A stretch of DNA of 64,000 bases from Vanrija pseudolonga (Eukaryota; Basidiomycota; Tremellomycetes; Trichosporonales; Trichosporonaceae): the NCBI RefSeq assembly GCF_020906515.1, contig NC_085849.1:2108001-2172000 (forward strand), given 5' to 3'. This document shows positions 42,306 through 51,545 of this stretch, piece after piece. Position numbers and translations under genes: made by a program. Positions within the stretch are counted from its first letter, which is position 1. Every line of letters begins with the position of its first letter. The notes beneath the pieces are model-generated. The model did not search any database and was not told the origin of the DNA. It saw only the letters and a program-made list of their open reading frames with translations.

Positions 42306-44359
42306 TGGCCTGTGCAGGGGTCTCTTGTCTCGTCGTGTGGATCGCAGTAGTCCCCGCCAGCCCCACACACCGATTGGCCCAATGCCACATCACACTCCGC
42401 CGCCCCCGCTTGGTTGGCTGGTGGCCGGGCATCAAGGCAACAAGGCAACGAGGCAAGCAACAGACCCAACGGCACCGGCAATCGGGGCATTGCCTGGACC
42501 GTCCTTCGCTCGCATGTTGTTCGCCTCGCCTCGCGTGCGTTCCTTCCCTCCTCCGTGCCGCTGGCACCTCGCATCGAGACGTCGACTGGCCAGCAGCAGC
42601 AATCATCCCTGCACGTAGGCGGCGTGCGCGCCCCCTTCCTCTCAGCTGATAACAGACGGCCTTGGCACCACTTGCTCGTTTCCTTCCTCTCTCCACACGC
42701 CCCTGCGCGCGATCGCTCCACCCTGTCGGATTGTGGGTTCATGTGGGGCCTCACGTGCGTTTCCCCACCTCATGCACCCCGTGTTGTCGGATCTCGACCT
42801 CTGTTATCCCGCAGCGCACCTGCTGGGATGTTTCAACACGCCTGATCTACTGGCGACAGCCTGCTACTGGCTGCTGCCTCGCATCCCCCGTTTCGGACAG
42901 GGCTCGACGTCGCTTAGACTATGGACGCAGCCACCGCTGTTCGATACGCGCTCGCTGGGAGGATGCGCGGAGACACCGCCCCAAGACACGTCGCAGCCAC
43001 ATCATCATCACCATTAAGTCGTCCGCTGACGGAATGTTTGCCGGAGACACCGCTCCAAGAGACGCGCCAACTCCGACCGACTCCACTTGACCAGAAAGCT
43101 TGTATGCTGCATTCCGCCCCACAATGGCAGGCGCCGAAGAGTGGACGTATGAAAGAAACAGGCTGAAATGGAAATCAATCCAGTGACTGTGTCGGACCAT
43201 GTGTAAACACGCTGGGTGGCTCGTAACGTCATGTGTGACGCTCGTTCCGACTCCACCGCCCGTGGATATCCACTCCACACGGCAACGCGGCACGCCATAG
43301 GCTGACGACCGCTCCCCGCACTCCCTCTGCCTTTGGGCCTTGGGCGATTTGCCTGCATTCAGTTGGTGCCAAGGCCTGGGTCCTGTGCGCATGCGGACCA
43401 TGGCAGAGTGGGGTCGCATCCCATGCATGCTCTCCTTGTGTGATGCGCTGACCTACGCTCACCTGCCTGTGTCGTCGCTGCTGCCTCCCTGCAGATGTGA
43501 CACTCTGCCGCTCATTAGCGCGGCTTGGCACCCAGGCGAGATTGCGACATAAGACTATGCGTCCATGTGGTTGGCTTTGCCGTATCGCTAATGGTCACGC
43601 ACACGAGCAGAGGAAGAGTTGCCAAACCCACTTCACGTGATAAGCCCATCTGCCGGCCAAGACTCTGCGTATCCGGGACTATCGGAGGCGGTGACCTCGG
43701 ATGTAGGGTGCGTCTTTTACAGCGCGCATCGTGAGCTCGACGTGTCGTGTCTGTCCACGACGACCCCAACACCTGCTGCGACAGGAATAGTGGGTGTAGG
43801 TCTTGGTATGCCTGCCTGGTTCCGGGACGGCGATGCGGGTGGGTGTAGATGTTTACCAGAGCCCGGGACGACGCCGAGTTCCGTGGCGACTTGTGGCGGC
43901 CATTTGTCGTGGCTGACGCGGTGCGGCAGGACGGATCAGCGGAGAGGTGACCGCCACGGCGACCATTGACCGGCGCCACTGGGGCACCGTGCCAACTTGA
44001 ACCCACCACAAGTCTCGAGTTGACAAAAGCGCGCTCGGAACTTGATAAAGTGCGTGTTGCCTGCTTGCCGTCACCGCCGTAACGAGGCAGGACCGCAAGG
44101 GGGGGTGAAGAGGCGGGGCCGACCGACTTCCGCTCGTGATCAAAGCCGGCGGCGGCGCCACCAGTCATGGATTTGCCTTTTGTCTGCCTCGGGCGACATC
44201 CGCACTGTCCCGCGCACTCGTCCCGACGTCTCCGCGCATCGTATCGGTGCAGGCAGCGACGGGAGGCGGAATCCCGGCCAGAAGGAGGCATTAAGGCAAG
44301 CTTTTAACCAACCGCCGGGACCAAAGTTCCGCCGATACGGCATCAGAACGATTCTGAAA
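42306..44359. other. gene-free region
   Basis: About 2 kb upstream of the permease. Long frames on both strands (for example 43515-44291 on the minus strand) are Arg/Ser-rich without domains and I do not accept them. It may hold permease regulatory DNA; no repeat or RNA gene is seen until the tRNA cluster. Confidence 0.45.
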
Positions 44360-44439
44360 GCCCGCGTAGCCGAGTGGCTAAGGCGTGCCTTTCCTATTCA
44401 GTTAGGGCAAGATCGTGGGTTCGATCCCCACCGTGGGTT
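44360..44439 (+). tRNA. tRNA-Arg(CCT), intron-containing
   Basis: Acceptor GCCCGCG pairs with CGTGGGT, with G-T at 1-72 as in other eukaryotic Arg(CCT) tRNAs. The D-arm is GCCGAGTGGCTAAGGC. The anticodon stem TGCCT/GGGCA has T-CCT-A in the loop followed by a 7-base insert, and the T-arm is GTGGG-TTCGATC-CCCAC. Position 73 would be T, which is unusual. Total 80 bases. Confidence 0.85.
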
Positions 44440-44830
44440 CTATAGCGCATTGTGCGTTCTCTGCTTTTGATTTTGCATGCGCTGATGGCTGATGGAGGGT
44501 AATGGGGAGAGCAGAGGTGGGTCTCTGAAATTAATTCAGGTGCAGATCCTTGCGCCCTGGGTCATGCATGTTTTTGATTGGCAGTGTGCACGGCGCCGTG
44601 TGTGTGTGTCAACGCCACGCCGCCAGCACACAACACACAAAGGCAGGTGCGACAGGGGCCTCCTCCATGCGACATACAGGGCCCAAGGCTGCCATGGGGA
44701 GTTTCCTCTCTCCCCATTTGAACCTTCCACGGCACCCTCCTTCCTCCTTCGCCGGCTTCGCCCCCCTCGCACCACATGCCCCCTGCTTCGCACCGTTCAT
44801 ACCCAACCCGACCCCTCGGAAAACATCCAA
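44440..44830. other. spacer between tRNA genes
   Basis: 391 bp between tRNA-Arg and tRNA-Thr with GT/CA runs (44600-44612) and a C/T-rich stretch. No gene seen. Confidence 0.4.
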
Positions 44831-44913
44831 GCCTTCTTAGTTCAGTGGCTAGAATTTTCCACTAGTATGGACATGCTATGGAAAGGTCACCCGTTCGATT
44901 CGGGTAGAAGGCA
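44831..44913 (+). tRNA. tRNA-Thr(AGT), intron-containing
   Basis: Acceptor GCCTTCT pairs fully with AGAAGGC, discriminator A. The D-arm is GTTC...GAAT. The anticodon stem TTCCA/TGGAA has loop CT-AGT-A, then an insert of about 10 bases before position 38. The T-arm is ACCCG-TTCGATT-CGGGT. Total 83 bases. Only 19 bases separate it from the initiator tRNA. Confidence 0.88.
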
Positions 44914-44932
44914 CAGATACCCCCTCTTATCC

Positions 44933-45011
44933 ATCGCTATGGCTTAGTGGAAAAGCGCCAGGCTCATATCATGACACCTGGAGATCCCTGGATCGAGACC
45001 AGGTGGCGATA
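44933..45011 (+). tRNA. tRNA-Met(CAT), initiator type, apparently with intron
   Basis: Acceptor ATCGCTA pairs with TGGCGAT (A1-T72, one G-T), discriminator A. The D-arm GCTTAGTGGAAAAGC resembles the yeast initiator. The anticodon stem CCAGG/CCTGG has T-CAT-A followed by a 7-base insert. The T-loop is ATCGAGA. A1-U72 plus A54 in place of T54 are eukaryotic initiator hallmarks. The usual three G-C pairs at the base of the anticodon stem are only partly present (A-T at 29-41). Total 79 bases. Confidence 0.82.
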
Positions 45012-45713
45012 CGTACAGTGAGATGGGCGGTTGATTTTTTGTGCTGATGCTTTTTGATGATTGAACAGTGTGAATGTCATCGAGCCGCGAGGTGTTGTCG
45101 TCGTGTGATCATCGTTGGCGCGTCCTTTCGGCTCCTGTCGGTGCACGGGTGTGTTGTGCGCCCGAGATCTGCCCATGTCGGGCCCGGCCCGCCAGCGTGC
45201 AACGGCCGTACAGGAATCTGGCAATGTATCGGCCTCTCTGTATAGCCACTGTAACCACCAAAACGCACCATCATAGCCGACGCGACCACCGACCACCGAC
45301 CACCCAGGCAGGCATGGGCCTGCGGACGCGGACGAGCGGCCCGGCTGAGCCCCGCGATGGAGAGCTCCGCCGCCCTTGATGATCCCGAATGCATGGCCAA
45401 TGTCCTGCGCTGTACAAGCGATACTCCGTACAGCCGGTGCTTGGCGCACCGACTCACTCGGCCCATGCATATATCGCGCCGATACATAAAGTCCGGCTGT
45501 ACGCCAATAGATTCGGGCCACAGCCGACTGTCCTCCCAACTTCCGACCCCACATCCCTCGTAACGAGCCTTCAGCTCCACACGATCGGCGTGCATCGAGA
45601 CGAACACACTATCGCGACAAGCGACACTGGCACGCACGCTCAATATAACCTAGCCCACGCGTGCGTCACATCTAGCGCTCTCTTCCCATCACGCACACAC
45701 TGCTTGCTGCACC
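45012..45713. other. promoter region of the aminotransferase gene
   Basis: 702 bp. A TATA-like CAATATAAC lies at about 45641-45649, some 65 bases upstream of the ATG. No other gene seen. Confidence 0.45.
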
Positions 45714-47433
45714 ATGACCCCCGTCCAAGTCCCCGTTGAGGCCACGACCGCCGCGCTCGCCGCCGCGTCCCTCAAGGAGAGCGGCACGCAGCACAAGTCA
45801 GCGCTCAATGAGACGTTCACCATCCCGAGCCCGAACCACGCCGTCGTGGGCGAGTGGGCCGACGCAGTCAAGAACTACAAGGGCCCGCCCATCAGCGACC
45901 GCGCCAAGGGCTGCTCGGTGCACGACACGACTGAGAAGCTCGACGCGCTGTTCCGGACCTGTGCGTCGCGCCGAGGATAGGAGCCCAGCTGACGCCTAGC
46001 CGCCGACCCGGAGGAGAACCCCGATGGCGCGGTCAGCCTCGCGCTCGCCGAGAACTCGCTCATGATCAACGAGTACCATGCTGTATGTGGCCGAAGGAGC
46101 AAGCGGCAGGCCTGACCCCCGCAGTACTTCAAGAAGGCGTTCAGCGAGAACTTCACCCTCACCGACATGGGCTACGGCAACCAGTCGAGCGGGTCGGCGC
46201 GCCTCAACAAGGCGATCGCGTCGTACTGGAACGAGTGGGTAGTCAGGGTTGACGAAGCTGACAGGTAGCCACTTCCACCCCATTACCCCGATCGAGCCGG
46301 ACGACATCGTCACTGGCCCCGGAGCGACGGGTATCCTCGACCAGCTGCTCCAGACGCTCGTCGACCCAGGAGAGGGTATCTTGATTCCTGCGCCTCAGTG
46401 AGTGCGTGCCTAGGGCGACTCTGACGCACGCCCAGCTACAATGGGTTCTTTGTCAACATGGTCGCGAGGTCGGGCACCAAGGTCATCTCAGTCAACTGCT
46501 CGCAGGAGGACTGCTTGAGCGATCGCATCTTCGACGTGCTCGAGGAAGCCAAGGCCAAGGCCGAGGCGGCCGGCACGCCGATTCGCGTCGTCGTGCGTAC
46601 TTTGCCCTCGGACGCCGCTGACCCCCAGATGCTCTGCTCCCCACACAACCCGTACGGCCAGACGCTGGACAAGGCGACGATTGTGGCGTACGCTCGGTTT
46701 GCCGAGAAGCACAACCTCCACCTGATTGCCGATGAGATCTACGCCCTGAGCGTGTACGACAACGAGAGTGGGTAACCTGTTTCTGCAACGCTGACGCCAG
46801 ACCTTCCCAACGCCGCGCCGTTCATCTCGGTCGCGAGCCTCGACTTCGAGAAGGAGACGGGCGCGCCGTTCGACAAGTCGCGCGTGCACATCGTGTACTC
46901 TGTCAGCAAGGACTTTGGCGCCAACGGCCTGCGCATCGGCTGCGTGATCAGCCAGCACAACCCCGTCGTGCTGCGCGCGCTCCTGCACACCGTTTTCTTG
47001 ATGAAGGTGTCCTCGGCCGCCGACGTCATCTTCTCGTCGCTGCTCAATGACCGCGAGACCCTCCACCGCTTCACGGCGCAGAACCGCAAGCTGCTGACCG
47101 AGGCGGCGAAGCACACGCGCGAGTGGTTCGAGGAGCGCGGGTGCAAACCGCTGCAGACGAATGCGTAGGTACACCGAGACAAGGGCTCAGCTCACCTCCC
47201 CCAGTGGCCACTTCATCCTCGTCGACATCCGCCCCCGCACAGGCATCACGACGTTCGAAGAGGAGCGCAACTTTGTGCGCAAGTGCATGGCCAACGGCGT
47301 CATGGTGTCGCCTGCGTCAAACTACCTCTACCACACGCCGGGATGGCTGCGTGTGACCTTCTCGGTGGACCGCGCGACGCTGGACGTAGGCCTCGAGCGC
47401 CTCGGCAAGAATCTCGACGAGTGGAAGAAGTAG
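45714..47433 (+). CDS. PLP-dependent aminotransferase class I/II, ACC-synthase-like
   Basis: Fold-type I PLP enzyme resembling 1-aminocyclopropane-1-carboxylate synthase and related fungal transferases or C-S lyases; the substrate is unknown. Exons: 45714..45960, 46000..46082, 46125..46234, 46269..46397, 46436..46592, 46629..46767, 46801..47164, 47205..47433; 485 aa. Cues: NPDGAVSLALAENSLM, DMGYGNQSSGSARLNKAIAS, VTGPGATGILDQLLQTL, SPHNPYGQTL, HLIADEIYALSVYD, the PLP lysine in YSVSKDFGANGLRIG, and a C-terminus HTPGWLRVTFSVDR. Introns are 33-42 bases. The intron at 46593-46628 (36 bases) is in frame and lacks a stop, but removing it restores RVVMLCSPHNPYG, the family pattern. The donor at 46235 (GTGGGT) was preferred because it is the only one that restores frame into HFHPITPIEP. 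Confidence 0.93.
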
Positions 47434-47605
47434 TAGCGTTGTACATTGTAGTGTTGTCGGATTGCATGGGTTTGGTTCTGGTACGGCGGATACAACGGGG
47501 GTGGCTACAAGGGGCCGTCGGCACGGAGCGTAGCTGCATTGGGGAGCAGCTGGCTATGGGGAGCAAGGCTGGAGTGTATCGCAAGGACGAGGCTGGCCGC
47601 TCAGC

Positions 47606-47995
47606 CTACGCAGCCAACACGGCCCCAGCGACGGCCCACACGAGCAACCCGAGCCCCAGCGCGATCGTTCGCGGGGAGCCAGAGTTCCTTCGCTGGAAAT
47701 TACAGTCGATAGTGGGCCCCATCGGATCGGCATGTTGCACGCAGATAAACCACCCATTCGCGGCGTTGTTCAGGTCCTTGGTCGCGTTGGACTTGGCGCT
47801 GAGGACGCATGTGTGGATCGGCGGGCGCGTGTCGTTGACCTTGACGCCGTTGATGTCGTCCGGGGAGAAGCCGGTGCCCGTACCCTGCGCGCCGTGGAGA
47901 GAGGCACAGCACGCGTCGGACACGTTGGACGGGGTGGCCGTGCACACGATCTGGCCTGGCACGAGGGTCGCGTTCCAGTTCGTCATGGACGCCAT
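47606..47995 (-). CDS. Cys-rich protein with C-terminal hydrophobic tail (paralogue 1)
   Basis: 129 aa, one exon, unrecognised family. It starts MASMTNWNATLVPGQIVCTA. It has six Cys in the order C-x10-CC ... HTC ... C ... C, a NVSDACC motif and several N-glycosylation sequons (NAT, NVS, NDT, NAT). It ends RTIALGLGLLVWAVAGAVLA, a single membrane span right at the C-terminus preceded by a basic residue. That layout suits a GPI signal or tail anchor, but no N-terminal signal peptide is visible. Either a leader exon is missing from my model or the protein is tail-anchored. The neighbouring gene at 48622-49392 is clearly homologous. Confidence 0.72.
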   Translation of the reverse strand: MASMTNWNATLVPGQIVCTATPSNVSDACCASLHGAQGTGTGFSPDDINGVKVNDTRPPIHTCVLSAKSNATKDLNNAANGWFICVQHADPMGPTIDCNFQRRNSGSPRTIALGLGLLVWAVAGAVLAA

Positions 47996-48621
47996 GGTGC
48001 GTGGTGAGGAGGAGGATGGTTGGAGTGGGAGGAAAGAAGGACTGGTGGTGGTGGGGCTTGTGTTGTTTGTGCCTGACGGGAGTGGCGGCACGGTGCGTTG
48101 CCGGTGACGCTAATGCACAGCACTCGGTAGCGGCGACCGTATCGGCGTGGCTTAGCGGCGGAAGGTCGTGTGCGCCCGAAGCAGCTGACAGCATCGACGG
48201 CGTGTGTGCTCGAAGAACAGCCCTACGCGTCCGCCAGGTGAGTAGATCGTCTACGGTGTAAGTACACCGTGCCTGCTCTGTTCGGCGGTGCGTGCGGCGT
48301 TGCAGTACGCGACGCGACGCGCCACAGACCAGGTCGAGCAAGGCCTTGCCACCGCCCCATGAGTCTGCCATGCCCCTTGTTCCCACCCGCGGCTAACTGG
48401 GAATGTCCTTGGACGCCGAGTACACTGGAGAGCGATGCTGCGATGCCGCGGTTCCACCTCGGTGCGCGTGGCACCAGACACACGCAACACCAAAGTGCCA
48501 CACCCGCGCACACACCGCCGATCGACCGCGTCCGCCACGCACATCACATCACATATCGCGCCGATCCATGCGCGGCGAGCGTCCGAGCGCCATGTGCATA
48601 TTTTCTGTCCCCTCTCTCACT
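47996..48621. other. intergenic region between the two paralogues
   Basis: 626 bp holding the promoter of paralogue 1. No RNA gene or second reading frame of merit is seen. Confidence 0.4.
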
Positions 48622-49392
48622 CTACAGCGCGACGACAGTCGCAGCGAGCGCCCAGGCCAGCACACCTACAGCGAGCGCCGCGCGCCGCCTGCCAGCGGCC
48701 GCGACGCGCGGCTCGGTCGACACAGAGCACGACACGGCGAGCTGGTTACTCTGGTATCGTGCGCAGTTGGCAAACTTGGCCGCGGCGGCCTGCAGCGCCG
48801 CGTCGTCGCGCCCCGCCGCGGGGATGAGGCACGTGTGCTGCACGCCGGTCGAGTTGGACCCGTCGGGCCACTGCGCCGGGATGGCCTGCAGCCCGACTCT
48901 GCCCTTGCTCGCGGCGCAGCACGTGTCGCTGACGTTGGAGAACGACGCGCCGCACAGCACGTTGCCGACCGGCACGATGCTCTCCCATACCAGTGGGGCG
49001 AGGTGCGCGCCGTTGCCCGTCGCGTTGGTCGAGTTGAGGAGCGGCGCGGTGGCGTTGCCGTGGTGCGTGCCGTTGTTGGCGTGGTGCGTGGCGTTGCGCG
49101 TCGTGTTGTAGTCGGTCGAGTTGAGCGGGAGCGTCGTCGAGTTCAAGCCCGTAGACGTCGGCCCTGCGGGGTCGGTCGAGTTGTCGGTCGCAATGTCGGT
49201 CGCGGCAGTGTCGCTCGCACTGTCCGTAGACGTCGCCGTGACCGCGCTGTCGGTCGTGATGTCCGTGGCCGTCGCGTCGGTGGCAGTGTCGGTGGCGGAG
49301 CCCGCCGACCCCGAAGCGTCGCTCGCGACACTCCACGCCGAGACCGACGCCAGGTCGGCCGGGAGCACTGCAACATCGCTGCTCGAACTCAT
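48622..49392 (-). CDS. Cys-rich protein with Ser/Thr stalk and C-terminal hydrophobic tail (paralogue 2)
   Basis: 256 aa, one exon. The N-terminal half is a Thr/Ser/Ala/Asp-rich stalk (TDTATDATATDITTDSAVTA-like) followed by an Asn-rich part with many sequons (NST, NTT, NAT, NGT). The C-terminal half matches paralogue 1: VPVGNVLCGASFSNVSDTCC against VPGQIVCTATPSNVSDACC, then HTC, two more single Cys and a tail ALAVGVLAWALAATVVAL after GRRRA. The same six-Cys order is kept. O- and N-glycosylated cell-surface proteins look like this, yet again no N-terminal signal peptide is seen. The start at 49392 is the first ATG in frame. Confidence 0.75.
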   Translation of the reverse strand: MSSSSDVAVLPADLASVSAWSVASDASGSAGSATDTATDATATDITTDSAVTATSTDSASDTAATDIATDNSTDPAGPTSTGLNSTTLPLNSTDYNTTRNATHHANNGTHHGNATAPLLNSTNATGNGAHLAPLVWESIVPVGNVLCGASFSNVSDTCCAASKGRVGLQAIPAQWPDGSNSTGVQHTCLIPAAGRDDAALQAAAAKFANCARYQSNQLAVSCSVSTEPRVAAAGRRRAALAVGVLAWALAATVVAL

Positions 49393-49588
49393 GGCGTGTA
49401 GCAAGTGGTGATGGTGGTGGCTTGCAAGCCAGGTCTCTGCGCGTGCTCATAAGTACATCTGTGCGAGCGCGCGCCCCGGTGCGAACGAGCGCCACCCCTC
49501 GCGCAAGGCGATACATCGAGAGTGGCACCACACACGCCACCACAAGCGCCATGCACACCATCGCGGGAAGCTGCGAATGCATACCCCT

Positions 49589-50943
49589 CTACTGAACAGG
49601 ACACCCTCCGTCCCTCGCCTCGCCGTGCTGCACCTCTTCACGCGGGCGCGCCCCGCGCGCCGCCCTCGCCTCGGCCTCCGCCAGCCCCAAGCGCGCGTCG
49701 AGGCCGCCCGCCCACGCGCGGATATCCCCCCACATGCCCGCGTCGGCCGGCAGCCGGCTCAGCAGGCGGAAGACGGCGCGAGCGCCTGGGTCATACGACT
49801 GCCCGCTGCCTGCGTCCGGCACGGGGGGCAGCACGCCCGCGCTAGCGAGCACCGCGTCGTCGATGATCTCGCTGCACCGCGCGGCGGACGCCGCGATCTC
49901 GGCCCACAGCGGCGCGAGCGCCGGCCGCGCACTCAGCGCCCTCAGCGCGCCGAGCGCGTCTGCGCGCGGCGTCTCGCCCCGTGCCGCCGCCGCGTCGACG
50001 CCCAGCTCGTGCAGCTGCAGCTGCTCGTGGTGTACCGTGTCGTCCTCTGCGCGGATGAGCGGGGACGCGGCCGTCGACTCTGGCGGGCGCGCAGTGCTGA
50101 TGCTCGCTCTGGGCACGCGGCCCACGCCGGCCGTCCACGCAATATGTGCCGGCAGGCCACCGGCGCTGCTCTCGCTAGCGGCGTCGGTGACGCTGTGCGC
50201 CGGCGCGTCGCGCTCGCTCGCGTGCGCCGACCAGTGGCGCAGGCCGAGGACCGCGTCGATGCCCGGGTGTGTCGGGTGCGCGAGGTCCGTCGAGCTCATC
50301 GTCGACGGCGAGCTGGGCGCGTACCCGTGCCATGTCGAGTCGGCCGGGTCGCGCGTGAACGGGCGCCACAGGTCGGCGGGCGGGCTCGCCGGCGTCGTAG
50401 AGGGGACCAGGCGCGGCGAGTATCCGGACACGTACGACTCGAGGCTTGACGAGCGTGCGCGGGAGGTAGCGCGCTTGTTGCCCGCCGCGCTCGGCGACGT
50501 CAGGTCCGTGTCCGTCGTCGCGTGGCTCGCTGTCCTGCTCAGGCCAGAGCGGGACGGCGACGACATGGCCCCCGCGGCGGCCGCGCCGTCGCCGAACGGC
50601 CCGCCCATCAGCCAGCGCGTCACGGCGCCGCCTTGCTCGTCCTGGCGTGGTGTGGCGTCAGCTAAGGTGGCTCTCTCTCGGCTCGGCCGTGGGTGGCCCG
50701 ACGCACCTCCTCGTTGGGCGTGACGGCCCCGCCGACGCCCGCCTCGTCGTCGGCGTCGTTGGGGTCCGAGGCCGCTTTCGGCGTGGCCATCGCCATCGCA
50801 GGGGGCCGCTTCGCTGTCGGCGTCTTGGGGCTCTCGTCGTCCCCCTTGTCATCGTGCTTGGTACTGTTCGACAAGTCTAGGTTCTTTACTGCCGCCAGCG
50901 TCCCGCCCAGCTCGAGCGCCAGCGCATTCACGTCCGAGCCCAT
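49589..50943 (-). CDS. unrecognised 429-aa Ser/Ala-rich protein
   Basis: Exons on the complement: 50943..50707 and 50641..49589, intron 65 bases. The N-terminus MGSDVNALALELGGTLAAVK is followed by an acidic/basic disordered part (KHDDKGDDESPKTPTAKRPP). The second exon starts DEQGGAVTRWLMGGPFGDGA and has a Ser-rich region with potential phosphosites (SRSSSLESYVSGYSPRLVPS). Two Ala-rich helices may be ordered: LGALRALSARPALAPLWAEI and AVFRLLSRLPADAGMWGDIR. I cannot assign a family. The 3' end is less certain because the last 20 residues are low in quality. It is followed 196 bp away by the paralogue pair on the same strand. Confidence 0.7.
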
Positions 50944-51545
50944 TGTGTGCGTGCAGTAGTGTCGAGGTGGTGGTGTCGGCGACGACGCAGCTGCCGCTGC
51001 TGCTGCTGAAAAGAAGATAACCTGGCCAGAGTGCGCCGTTGTTGAAACTCCCACACACTGGCCCCACGTCATCGTCGTCCCGCATCGACGACGACGACGA
51101 CGACCACGACACCGGCTACGACGACGACGCGGCCAGAGCGCGGCGATTCGCACTGTGCACGCGCCTCACGCCTCTGGTGCAGAGCGAAGGGGGGGGGGGG
51201 GGAAGGCATATCAGCGCCCCCCAAAGAATTCACAATGGTTATCGCTGCTGCGCGAGGCTTGTGATGGTTGTGGTTGCGAGGCGACGATATCAGCGAAACC
51301 AAGGCCCAGGTCGCCACGAGCCGCCAACGCGGGAAGCAAGCAATCCCTTGTGGCACATCTGACACGCTTCCAACGGCAGACTCCATCCACCACCACTCAA
51401 ATCCCACCCTGCCACCACCACAACCTGCACCACCCCTCTACCACCGCAGCCTGCGCTGCGACTGCGCCGCCCCCACTCAAAGCCCAAACGTAACATCGTG
51501 ACCAGATGGCACAAGACTCTACAAAGCGCCATCCCGCCTTACCCT
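50944..51545. other. intergenic region with poly-G tract
   Basis: 602 bp between two minus-strand genes. It contains a GAC/GAT-rich simple stretch (51067-51130), a 14-base G run (51189-51202) and ACC/CAC repeats (51390-51440). No gene seen. Confidence 0.45.
51189..51202. repeat. homopolymer G14
   Basis: Fourteen consecutive G on the + strand, intergenic. Confidence 0.85.

Noticed and set aside
43515-44291. 258-codon minus-strand frame upstream of the tRNA cluster
   Set aside because: No recognisable domain or targeting signal, basic low-complexity composition, and no start context; treated as noncoding.
45470-48565. Shared 13-base word ATATCGCGCCGAT near 45471 and 48551
   Set aside because: A word of this length is expected to recur by chance in 64 kb, and only one copy lies in a promoter.
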